This document shows positions 34,560 through 45,700 of a stretch of DNA of 64,000 nucleotides, piece by piece; position 1 is the stretch's first letter, and each line of letters begins with the position of its first letter. The stretch spans positions 1,190,755-1,254,754 of the forward strand of contig JAJVDF010000029.1 in assembly GCA_022410635.1 (NCBI GenBank), read 5' to 3'. The notes beneath the pieces are model-generated. The model ran no database searches, had not been told where the DNA came from, and was given only the letters and a program-made list of their open reading frames with translations. The stretch is from Tretioscincus oriximinensis (lineage: Eukaryota; Chordata; Lepidosauria; Squamata; Gymnophthalmidae). The position numbers and the translations under genes were made by a program.

Positions 34560-34718
34560 AGGGATGGGGGAAGAGCAGGCCTGGACAGGGGCATGGCTTC
34601 CTGATTCCCTGGTTGGGAGGAGGTGAGGCTGGAGGAGCCAGCCAATAAGCCTCGAGTAGCTGACTGGTGAGTGTATAAGAAGGAGACTGACCAGGGCTAC
34701 TGGCCTTTCTGTTGCGGG
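34560..34718 (+). mobile_element. LTR-like promoter block next to a LINE
   Basis: The sequence holds a CCAAT box (AGCCAATAAGC, near 34641), a TATAAG box (near 34675) and a GGGCTACTGGCC start-like region before the LINE at 34719. The block at 36004-36330, beyond the LINE, contains AATAAAGTTTCTTG. Together they could be one LTR split by the LINE. Tentative. Confidence 0.4.
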
Positions 34719-36003
34719 GACTTGACATTACAAACAAGAAGGCTTTTGATAAAGTCCCTCATCAAAGGCTCATAAAAAAGCTCCACACTCATGGTATAAG
34801 AGGACAGACTTTGTCCTGGATTGGAAACTGGCTAAAAGATAGAAAACAGAGGGTAGTATTAAATGAACAGTTCTCTGAGTGGAAAGAGATAAGAAGTGGG
34901 GTACCCCAGGGGTCCATATTGGGACCTTTGCTTTTCAATATATTCGTAAACTATTTGGATGCCAAGGTAAATACTGACGTAGCCAAGTTCNCTGATAGCA
35001 CTAAACTGTTCAGGATTGTGAAAACTGAAAATGATTGTAAGGCGCTTCAGAGTGATCTATTGAAATTGGGTGAGTGGGCATCAAAGTGGCAAATGTACTT
35101 CTATTTAAGCAAGTGTAAAGTCATGCACATTGGGCAAAGAACCCCAATTACTCCTACCAACTGATGGGAATCAAGCTTTCTGTGACCGATCAAGAAAAGG
35201 ATCTTGGGGTATTAGTGGAAAGTTCAATGAAGATGTTAACCCAGTGCGCAGCAGCAGCAAAAAAGGCAAATTCCATTTTGGGGGATAATTATGAAAGGAA
35301 TCGAAAACAAGTCAGCAAATTTTATTTTGCCTCTTTATAAATCTGTGGTGAGGCCACATTTGGAATACTGTGTTCAGTTCTGGTCACTACATCTGAAGAA
35401 GGCTATTGTGGAACTAGAGAAGGTACAGAAAAGGGCAACAAGAATGATCAAGGGTCTGGAGCACCTCCCTTATGAAGTCAGGCTGCAATGTCTGGGTCTC
35501 TTCAGCCTTGAAAGGCAATGTTTATAAGGTGATCTGATTGAAGTGTACAAAATCTTGCATGGGATGAATAGGGTGAATAGAGAAAAAATGTTTTCTCTAT
35601 CACACAACACCAGGACCAGAGGGCACTCCTTGAAACTGATGGGCACAAAAGTGAGAACAGACAAAGGAAAGTATTTTTCACCCAGAGGGACATCGGCCTG
35701 TGGAATTTACTTCCCGAAGAGGTGGTGATAGCTAACAGGTTGAATAGCTTCAAGACAGGACTAGGCAGGTTTATGGATACCAAGGGTATAAATGGGAATG
35801 AGAATGGATGTCTGGATGCTGCCTCCGGGATAGAGCAACAGATAGTGCTCCTGAAATGACATTTGCAGGGAGTCATGAACAGGTGCATATTTTGCTTTCT
35901 TTTGTTCAGACTGCCCAGGTGCATCTGGCAGGCCTCTNTGTGAGACAGAATGCTGGACTAGATGGGCTCTGGCCTGATCCAGTGTGGCTCTTCTTATGTT
36001 CTT
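34719..36003 (+). mobile_element. L2/CR1-like LINE, 1.3-kb copy with partial reverse transcriptase
   Basis: Frame 34712-35164 shows RT motifs KKAFDKVPHQRLIKKL, SGVPQGSILGPLLFNIFVN and LGEWASKWQM. The catalytic FxDD position reads F-X-D-S, with an N call and a changed second Asp, so the copy is dead. After breaks, the frame continues with [12 protein letters not shown] and [20 protein letters not shown]. It ends in TTCTTATG-type repeats at 36003. Several shorter copies of the same family occur in this window. Confidence 0.9.
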
Positions 36004-36330
36004 AAGCAAGTCGGCAGGGGGTCCCTCACATCTGAGGGGTGGGGCTACAGTGCGTATGGAATCCTGGAAGGGTCGTAGGAGTGACTAGGCCTTAGCTGAC
36101 TTAATAATTAGTGTATATGACTTTAAGANGTTACTATTTCAATGTTGCGAGCTCTGTGATGCTGTGTATGCATTCTGGTTAGAATGGAATAGCTCTAACA
36201 GGTTTTNTTTTATTTTCCCCTATATCAACCCATCCTTTGCTGTAACAATAAAGTTTCTTGTTTGTTTATGTTTTAAACAGTCTTTTTGATTTTCTTCCTC
36301 ATAATCCTTAAATGTTACAATAACTGGGAG
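36004..36330 (+). mobile_element. LTR-like block with poly(A) signal
   Basis: TGTAACAATAAAGTTTCTTG (36242-36261) is followed by a T-rich stretch, as in R-U5 of retroviral LTRs. GTCCCTCACATCTGAGGGGT near its start forms a short palindrome. Possibly the second half of the block at 34560-34718. Confidence 0.35.
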
Positions 36331-36761
36331 GACTGAAATAAAGTCCTGAGGTACTTCATAGAGAGCCTTGTTAAAGGTGTAAATGTGCTGGGAGTCAAAA
36401 CTGGTTGTGGGAGCTGGCTAGATCTCAGATGATATAGTGTGGCACCTCTAGCCTTGAGGGTCAGTGTACTTGGGCCCTATAGGTAAGGGTCACCACAATA
36501 AGATGTAGGGCTACGCCAGCACACAATGACATGTGGACAGCAAGCCCCTTAAACCATTTTCTGGGAACAGAACAAGGCCAAGTGCCAAACAGGCTTTAGT
36601 TTCATAAGGAAACCAGGAGTGCATTATTAATGTCACAAATACTATACAGTTATTTTCCCTTTAGGGTTCTGTCTACATGTTGGGTTTTTCCCCACAAATA
36701 TTTCATTAAAAAAATTATATCACACAATACTAGGACCAGGGGGATCCTCTTAGATTCATAT

Positions 36762-37090
36762 GCCGCTAACGCTGCCTCCCGCCGCCACCGCTGCCACTAA
36801 TGCCCCCNNNNNNNNNNNNNNNNNNNNNNNNNNNNNNNNNNNNNNNNNNNNNNNNNNNNNNNNNNNNNNNNNNNNNNNNNNNNNNNNNNNNNNNNNNNNN
36901 NNNNNNNNNNNNNNNNNNNNNNNNNNNNNNNNNNNNNNNNNNNNNNNNNNNNNNNNNNNNNNNNNNNNNNNNNNNNNNNNNNNNNNNNNNNNNNNNNNNN
37001 NNNNNNNNNNNNNNNNNNNNNNNNNNNNNNNNNNNNNNNNNNNNNNNNNNNNNNNNNNNNNNCCACCGCTGCCGCTAATGAACCCCTGGC
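36762..37090. repeat. GC-rich element containing the assembly gap
   Basis: 255 N bases (36808-37062) are flanked by GCCGCTAACGCTGCCTCCCG and CCACCGCTGCCGCTAATG. Both flanks resemble the interior of the GC-rich hAT element at 12707-13011 (reverse strand GGCGGCTAACGCAG and CTCCGCTAATGCC). The gap probably covers another copy. Confidence 0.55.
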
Positions 37091-37099
37091 CAGAGGAAA

Positions 37100-37475
37100 G
37101 AGTTGAAATGGGAGCCCTTGGTAGGTTCTAATCCTCTCAACCTTTCTTAAGCCTTTCATGAAAAGGTAGCTATGGAGGGGAGTATTCTGAGCTCCCAGGA
37201 AGCTCATGGCACTCTCAAACATCCAGCAGCCCCACTGTCCACGGAGATCCTATGGATTTCCTTCAGTTACTGCAGTTAGTTCTGCCAGTACATTTTTATT
37301 TCCCACAGCTGCTACTGTCAAAAGCAGTAGCAGCAATGGGAGGAGATTGTTAAGATCTCTGTGACTACCAGATTCTTGAGGGGCTGGGGCCTTCCTGGGA
37401 GCCCTGCGTTTGCACAAGTGCAAACTTGTGCAAAGTGGGGCTTTAAAGTAAATTGTGGCCTTTTCTAGATTCACC
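37100..37475. repeat. Unclassified dispersed repeat, copy near the gap
   Basis: CAGCTGCTACTGTCAAAAGC and its partial complement, then TTGCACAAGTGCAAACTTGT, make a palindrome-rich stretch related to 14790-14990. Confidence 0.45.
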
Positions 37476-37479
37476 CGAT

Positions 37480-37925
37480 GAGAGGGGTGATATAGCTCTG
37501 GAGTCTAGCCAAGGAGTGTTGAGTGAAAGGGGAACGGCATGTAAAACAAGAGAGAGACATCGTAGTTATATGTTAAAAGGCAGCTGAGGGGGAATTTAGT
37601 ATTCGTGTGAGGCACTAGTGGTGTTTGATTAAGAAACTGAAAAGCTGTTAGTTATTAATAGCCGTCTTTCTTTGTCCCAGAGGGTTAAGAGGCAAACTAT
37701 GGGTTTGCTCAAGAGAGGCTTGATACAGTTACAGAGGTGGGGGGAATAAGACAGCTGCTATTCTGTCAACATAATGTATCTCTCTGGGGGGGGGGTGCGT
37801 TTGACAAACAACGAAGACATATTCTTTGTTATTACAGTTATCTATTTTTTCCTGCTATTAAAATAAATTGTTTTGTTATAAACAGTTCAAACACTGTAGT
37901 TTGTGTCATTGTGTCCTACATGACA
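37480..37925 (+). mobile_element. Possible solo LTR-like sequence
   Basis: A G-rich region, then TATTAAAATAAATTGTTTTG (poly(A)-like) and GTGTCATTGTGTCCTACA, which would suit a U5 end. No direct repeats were established. Low support. Confidence 0.25.
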
Positions 37926-38330
37926 TCAAGAAATATAATAGTAAGTGGCGGCAATGATTTAAAGGACAGTTTCGTTGGAAGAACGAAATAAGTATATAAA
38001 ATACAGGTCTGCAATAGAACATCACAGGCCTTAAAGAAATCCTTCAACTGGTTCTCTGCCTGGACAGGTGGCAGCAGAGGGGGGGGAGAGATTCTGCAGA
38101 TTGTTTCCAAGTCCTCACTGTCTGCTTGGACTACACAACCAGGGAGTCTCTTTAAACTGGAGGTGCAGGATTTAAATCACCCTGTTAGTTTAATGTGGCC
38201 ACTTGTAATGCATTGTTTCAGAAAGAGGTCTGCTGTCCCCATACCATCCTGGGCTAGACTTCTCCATATCCAGTAATCTTCAGTAAAGTTCTTTCTACAC
38301 TACAATAGATTTTATTTTGGGATATAGACG

Positions 38331-38650
38331 GGTCTGCTAGCCAACTTCCTGTAAGCAGAAAGTGGGCAGGACTAGGGGCAGCTTGGCTGAAAAGGCTTCT
38401 TCCCTTCCAGGGATAGCTGTGGTGCAGGCTGGGGGAACTGTAGAGCCCCACACAGGTAATTGGGCTGAAGGGACTGGCTGCTGCTTGAACTACACTTTTC
38501 AGCAGACCCCACCACCAGCACAACAGCAGCGCCGTTTGACTTTTTTCACATTTGGGCTGCAGCAACTTTTATAACAAGCTCTTGCCATTGTGAAAAAAAG
38601 GGGATAGAAAAGCAGGCAGAAATACAATTTAAAACCATAAAACAATTCTG
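38331..38650 (+). repeat. Unclassified interspersed repeat, copy 1
   Basis: CTGTAAGCAGAAAGTGGGCA, GATAGCTGTGGTGCAGGCTG, GAACTACACTTTTCAGCAGA and TTTTTTCACATTTGGGCTGC are shared with 57540-58200 (plus) and 61935-62400 (minus). No coding potential seen. Possibly a non-autonomous DNA element. Confidence 0.6.
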
Positions 38651-38751
38651 CCAGGAAGCAGAGAAACAGGAAGCTGGCAATTTGCTACGGTTTATGTCTG
38701 GCCCTGTCCATATATAAGAACGAGGTTTTGCTATCCACATCCCAGTGCAAG

Positions 38752-39388
38752 CTATGGTCACCACATCTCAACAGGGATATTTTGGAACTGGAGAAGGTGC
38801 AGAAAAGGGCAACAAAAATGATNAAGGGTCTGGAGCACCTCCCTTACGAAGCAAGGCTGCAACGTTTGGGCCTCTTCAGCCTTGAAAGGAGACGTTTGAG
38901 GGGTGATCTGATTGAAGTCTACAAAATCATGCATGGGATCGACAGNGTGAATAGAGAAAAAATGTTTTCTCTATCACACAGCACAAGGACCAGAGGAAAC
39001 TCCTTAAAACTGTTGGGTAGAAAAGTGAGAACAGACAAAGGAAAGTATTTTTTCACTCAGAGGGTCATCGGCCTGTGGAATTTACTTCCTGAAGAGGTAG
39101 TGGTAGCTAACAGCTTGGATAGTTTCAAGACAGGACTAGACAGGTTTATGGACACNAAAGGTATAAATGGATACTAGGATGGATGTCTGCATGTTGCCTC
39201 TGGGATGGAGCAACAGGCAGGACTCCTGAAATACCATTTGCAGGGAGTCATGAACAGGTGCATATTTTGCTTTCCTCTGTTCGGACTGCGCAGGTGCATC
39301 TGGTGGGCCTCTGTGTGACACAGAATGCTGGACTTGATGGGCTGTGGCCTGATCCAGTATGGCTCTTCTTATGTTCTTATGTTCTTAT
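38752..39388 (+). mobile_element. L2/CR1-like LINE 3' end, young copy near GLO1
   Basis: A 149-codon frame (38728-39177; [48 protein letters not shown]) is almost intact. The 3' end is four TTCTTATG-like units. It is nearly identical to the copy at 5054-5491, suggesting recent activity of the family. Confidence 0.9.
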
Positions 39389-39529
39389 GAAAAGCCCCCC
39401 ATAAAAGCTGAGCAAGTGGAAGAAAAACCTGCCAGCCGGAGGCTGAGCTGAATAAATGAATATCTTCGCAAAGGCTACTGAGAATTGTAAGGTTAGCCGC
39501 CTTGAGAGGTCCTCAGTCTCAAAGTTGAG

Positions 39530-39706
39530 CGGCAAGTTATCGCGAGAGGTAGAGCGCCGTGATTTGCAGAACCACCGGCCGGCCTCTATTGGCTGAGTGA
39601 GTCCCTGCGCGCATACACACGCTGGCGTCCAGGCAGCAGCGTCCGACTAGTTCTCTTGACTGAGCTCTGATTCAGGCGAGTCGCTCGTGCTGAGCTTCCA
39701 TCCAGC
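39530..39706 (+). promoter_or_regulatory. GLO1: GLO1 CpG-rich promoter and 5'UTR
   Basis: CpG density rises sharply from about 39520 to 39860. An inverted CCAAT box (ATTGG, 39588-39592) lies about 115 bases before the ATG, and there is no clear TATA box. This fits a housekeeping-type promoter. A young LINE copy ends at 39388, about 150 bases upstream of this island. The transcription start is not determined. Confidence 0.65.
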
Positions 39707-39787
39707 ATGTCCGAGAAACCCGAACCCTGCGGCCTCACTGATGAGGAGACCCTGCACGCATGCGCCGACCCCGAGCCTAGCACGAAG
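39707..39787 (+). CDS. GLO1: GLO1 coding exon 1 (residues 1-27)
   Basis: The ATG at 39707 lies in CpG-rich DNA and is followed by 27 codons, [18 protein letters not shown] and CADPEPSTK, matching the variable-then-conserved start of vertebrate GLO1. Donor AAG/GTACGT, phase 0. A foldback repeat begins only about 30 bases into the intron (39815). Confidence 0.95.
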
Positions 39788-42700
39788 GTACGTGGCGAGG
39801 GAGACCTGGGCTCCGAGGTCCTGTCCCCAGCTGAGCCTTATCCTGGGCTCTACCTCGGAGCAGGAGCCACCCATCTACATGCAAGTGTAGACTATGGCAG
39901 GCCCCGAATGGGGCCTGCCATAGTCTACACTGGCATGTGGATGGCCAAGTTCTGTCCCGGGATTTAAAAATAAGACTCATTTATTCCAATGCAGCCAGTT
40001 TTGTGGTGGTTCAAGGGTGAATCCGAATTCACTCCGAATCATGGAGTCCACACACCCCTTTGCTGCCGCCCTCCCCCCTTCCATAATCTTAAACTGTGGG
40101 GTTGGGGTAGGAGCCCTGTGGGTGGGCGCAGCTAACAGGATTAAATTTCAACTTCCCCTCCTTTACCAGTCATTCTCTTTCTGCCCCCCCAATCCAATTA
40201 TAGCAGAAGAAAGCACCAAGTTAACCATCAAAAGTTTAGCAGGATTGGACCTGGCTCCTCTTTGGATAGACTTATCAAGGAATCCCGTCCCAGGGAAGTC
40301 GGGAAAAGGTTGGAGCTGGGGATGAGATGGTCAAACAAGTTGCACGAATGTGTCCTTACAGTGAGAAGGAGTTGGGGGGCTATTAATGTTAAATATGATA
40401 CTCAAATTTGTAATTTCAGGGCACAGGGAGAAAGAAACTTCAAAATTAGGTTATTGTTAATAATCAACATGCCTATAGACAAAATGATGACAGACATAAA
40501 CTCAACGAAAATAAATCATATGAATAACTATAACAAAGTAAGGGAAATGAAAGAAACTTGGGTGAGAATATATAATTATTTAAGCCGGGAAATACTACAA
40601 CCCTCAATAAATTATAAATTAAGGTTGATATACGAGATGCAATTATATGAAAACACAGGAATATATAGAACCCCACCAAAGATAGAAAATGCTATACCAA
40701 TAACCCGGGGGAGGGAAAATGGGGAGGGGGGGGGAATATAAATGTATGTAAATATATATGTGTATATTAATTAGAAAAAATAAATAAATAAATTAAAAAA
40801 TAATAATAATCAACATGCCTACACCCAGATTTGAACAAAAGGCTGCAAAAAGATCTCTCGTATTGAGGCTCAGCCTTGAGTAATGACTAACACTGGGAGA
40901 ACAACTATGTAGCATTTATGCCACATACTATAGTTGACTCAAACAAGATACAGTTCCAATTATAATTCCTTATGAATTCAGAATGCACCAATAGTACTAG
41001 TCTTGGACCTCAATGCATAAATGGTTTCCTGGTTATACCTGGAAACATTCTGCTTCAATCCAAGTTAACGGATATGCTCAGTAAAATAGCTGTCACAGGC
41101 AATTTAGAAATTGCAGATTTACCTTAAAGGAAATATATCTGTCAAGGATTTGATGAGANTGAAGATGCTTTCTGCACTGGGCCACATTATATTTCAGACT
41201 AAGGACCTCCCAGCCACATGNTGGATGCAAATTAAATAAATCTCATTTTAGGCCTTCCTTTGTTGGCATCCACATGTGGATAACAGGNCGTACTCTGATA
41301 TACTGTAATCCAGAATAAGGCCCAGTGCAGAATTGGCTTGAGTCTTATTCTGGGCTTTATCTTGGAATAGATGCCTGCCACATGAACATGGATGGCAGGC
41401 CCCTATTCTGAGNNGAAGCCCAGAACAAGGCTCAGTGTGGAAAGGGCAAGGTTCCCTCTTTCTAAATGTGGAATTGTAAGGACCAAAGTCTGGCCTTTGT
41501 CTGGCATTTCATGTTTGACGTGCCTTTTTGCAGTACTTTTTGTTGAGTTACTTTTTGANTTGTATTTGCCTGTATTTTAGTAATGATGTGGTCTTGATGA
41601 TGATGATGTTGTAGAAGTAGAAATTTCATTTGGGTTCCTTTCCACGCTAAGCCTTATTTTGTTCCAGGAAGGGGGTCTAACTGGGCTGATGTTCACATGC
41701 CACACTTAAACCCCTTCATAGAGTAGAATGAAACCAAGACCAGAAAGGGCCTTGATATCATTTATGTAAACAGCTCCCCAGGTCAGTTTGCCTCTTCTAT
41801 GAAGTTGTTAAAGATCTGCATCATTTTTCTGTTTTCCCTTCCTTTGGTTATTGCACATTCAGTAGTTTGTTTCACCTTGAAAGTTCAGATCACAAAATTT
41901 TGTTAACACATAATGACGAAAAGAAATGCTTTCTGTTAATATCAAAGACTTTAATTATTTACAAAAAAATAATGAGGCTATTGTGTGTGGGGGGATAGGA
42001 TTTCCTTTTGCAACAGACAATGCTGAGAATAAAAGATCCAAAGAAATCACTGGATTTTTACACTAGAATTCTTGGAATGACGTAAGTACAGATTGCTTTT
42101 GGCTTCTTCTTATAACTGTTTTCCCAAACTCTCATTAGTGGTTTAGCCATCTGTTCTAAATAGTAGGTCTGGGANCCCTGTGACTACAAAACTTTGGAGG
42201 CTTAATTGCATGACCCGCTTTCTGCATGATTGAAACATTAAACTGACTTTTAATTAGGATGTCCCACAATGACTAAAAGAAGATGAACAGGTGTCCCAGA
42301 TCAGTTTTGTCAAGACCAGAGGTGTAGTTGACTACAAGGGTAATTCCAAGCATTTACTTGGAATCTAGAAGTGAACAAGGGAGGCTTCCTGTAACTACCA
42401 ATAATTTTATTGACTACCAATAAAATTGCAACAGTTTTTCATCCAAGAAGAAGAGGAGAAGCAGTGAGTGTTCATCCTTTTGCAAAAGGAAAATTACATT
42501 GGGAGAAGAGGCAAAATGGGCACTGTTTTAATATTTTAAGAAAAAGCTAGTTGGCATGAACNTTTTGTAGAAGTAGACGGCTAAGAAAGCTCATGCTGCC
42601 TACCTTTTTCCTTTTAGTCTCTAAAGTATGCAAGATCCCCATGGTAGAACGTCATATAATGNCAGGAATTCTTATGCAGACAACCAAGTCAAATCTTTCA

Positions 42701-45700
42701 CCTGCTTTTGACTGCCTGTAAATGGCTTTTTAAGGTATTCTGCCTGTCTTTACACCTAGAGGTAATGCCTAGGCATCATTTCAGCATCTACAACATTTCT
42801 GTTTTGCCCTACGCTTGCTTTGGTGATAAGAGAATTAATAAAAAAAAAGACCAGTATCTTGGATGCTGACTAGTAGTTTCAAGAACTTCATGTTCCNGTA
42901 GATTCTCTAGAACAGAGATGTCAAACTGGTGGCCCTCCAGATGTTCCTGAACCACAACTCCCAACATTCCATTNCACTCCCAGCACTCTGCTAAACCAAA
43001 TGGAATGTTGGGAGTTGTGGTTCAGGAACATCTGGAGGGCCACCAGTTTGACATCTCTGCTCTAGAATATTGTTTCTTTGATTTTTTTTTGTCAGTTCAT
43101 ATTCCCAAAGGCTGCAAATTTTTCCTAGGCTGCTCTGCTATACTGCAGGGATTGCAGACTGACTTCAACATATTTCCAATAAAAATTGTGTAAATGTTCT
43201 ACTAATGTGCTGCATTATTAAAAGAGCTGATGAAACTTATTTGTAGATGGAAGGCTGCACTGTTCACATTTTATGTGCAACAGATTAAGAGTTTAATAAC
43301 ACTTACATACAGAACGATAGGTTTCTTTCTGCTGAATTCCCTTCAGAGTCTTTGTGTATGGCCCCAGGGCAGAAGGCAAAATATAATACACAGGAGTAGT
43401 AACACAGAAATTAGAAAAATGTCAGCAAAGACCAGAACGAAACATCATAGTATTGTAGTCTTAAGAGCATTATAAAAGCATTAAATAAATATATGAACCA
43501 TCTTGTCTGAGAGGGGTGGCGAAGAGGCAGNAGACTGACAATTACCAGTATTTATAATGATGTTACTGTGGTCTGACTAATAGTGTAGAATAAGAACATA
43601 AGAAAAGAGGAGCCCTGCTAAATCGGGCCGGAGACCATCCAGTCCTGCACNTGTGTCTCACACAGTGGCCTAACAATTGCACCTGGGTTTACTTCTGAAG
43701 AAAGATCTTGCTTCTTTCTGCTATTCCAGTTTTAGTTGCCTAAGTGGCTCTAAATTTCAAAATTCTAAGTCTCTTAATGGGATAAAGGAGAGGTTTTTAT
43801 TGCAAATGACTGTTCTGACAAACTTCTACTCCACTTTCAATCCTTAAGAACTGGATTAAAACAGAAAAACCATTTTTTATGCATTATTCCAGTTTTTCAG
43901 GACTGAAGATGGATTAAAATATGTGCTGGAATAGCACCTTTTACATTTGTCTTTCTCATTTACTTACTTCGTTTTCAGCCTACTTCAGAAGTTAGACTTT
44001 CCTACTATGAAATTCTCCCTCTATTTCCTGAGTTATGAAGATAAAAATGAAATTCCAAAAGATGGAAAGGAAAGGACAGCATGGACCTTTTCCAGAAAGG
44101 GTATATTAGAGCTGACACAGTGAGTTGTTTTATAAATCATGGTTTTTTTCTGTACCCGCATACCCTCGTACTCTGCCAATACAACATTTATTGTACCAAG
44201 AAATCAAAGGCTGAATCTAAATTATATTACAATAAATATTTTTAATGGGGGAACAGAACAGAATTATTTAGTGCTCCTCAGTTGTATTCTTTCAGATATT
44301 CCTGAACTACAGCTTCCTGCATTCAACTCCTGACATTTCATATCAGCATGAATCTGTAATTTAGAGGGGGATGGCATAGAATGTTGATAATTGAATTTTA
44401 AGAGAACCATTTATAGGATTGTAGGTTAGAATGTATAGTGCTGTAGTTTTCCAGTGTTAGATTGAGTTAGACAAATGAAATGTGCAAGATTTTTTAAAAA
44501 AGAAAGTTGCGTATGAATATATACATTAATTAATCACACAAGAGGAAAAATAGTAAAAGAACTGAGGAATAGATGGCTAAACAATGTTAACGTGGAAGAA
44601 ATAGAGATAGCAAGATCTTTGAACAAAATACATACAGAAAAAATGTCAAAGATAAAAGAAGTTAAACTAAAAATAATACATAAATGGCATCTAATCCCAA
44701 GACAAGTAGCCCACATCACTCAGAATACACCTAATAATTGTTGGTTTGGATGCCACTCAATAGCTGATTATAACCACATAATATAAACATGTTCGAAGGC
44801 ACAAGACTATTGGATGGTGATCCAAAAGGAAATCAACAATATCCTACAAAGTAACATGATATTAACTAATAAATTGATAATGATAACAGGAGACCTAGAC
44901 AATGTACAGGGGAATATAAACAAGAAAAATATAGAAGATCCACTATCATGTGCTCAACTAACATTCCTAAGAGGATGGAAAGACCATATGAAAAGAAACA
45001 TTCAAATATGGTATAATTATATTATAGATAAGATGGTGGTAGACATAAGCTTATATAAAATAAGCTATACAAACGACAGAAATAGAATGAGGGGAATAAA
45101 AAATATACGGTCACGAATACATAACTACTTAAAACAAAAAATCACTCAACCTTCTAAGAGATACAACTTAATGTTGATTTATACAATGTAAGTTCATTTT
45201 TATAATGCAATATTACATACTAAGTTATACCACCTCCAAATACAGATAAGCCTAACTACCTAGGGGAGGGAGGGGGAGAGGAACTATTGTAAGATATGTT
45301 ATGAACTACAATTGTAACACCCGCATATACATATTGTTAAAAACTCATTTTTTTTAAAAAAGTAGGGTATAGAGTATATTGCTGGAGGCTTTTTGTGTAT
45401 TTGAACTGAACCTTCAATTAGATTCTGGAAAACTGGTATTGTCACAGGTCAAATTTCCATTTAAAATGTAAAAAATAGCTCCCGGCAAAGGGGAATTTCT
45501 AAAGAGAATAGAGAAACATGACAGAAATTTAGAATCGTTTGACAGCTAACAAATAGCATTCATTAGGTGAACTGTACTTCTTTAAACATATGCTTGTCAT
45601 CTCCTGTGGAAATAAAATGTTTGACTTTGGCATATGTTTCAGATCACAACAAAATATCTTTCAGTACTAGCCAGTATGTCACCATATGTTATTAGTGTGA

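Noticed and set aside
36760..37222. Long apparent open frames around 36.8-37.2 kb
   Set aside because: They consist mostly of N bases from the assembly gap.
39586..39980. Several overlapping frames around GLO1 exon 1
   Set aside because: They are shadows of the CpG-rich exon and the adjacent palindrome. Only the frame starting at 39707 matches GLO1 and splices in phase.
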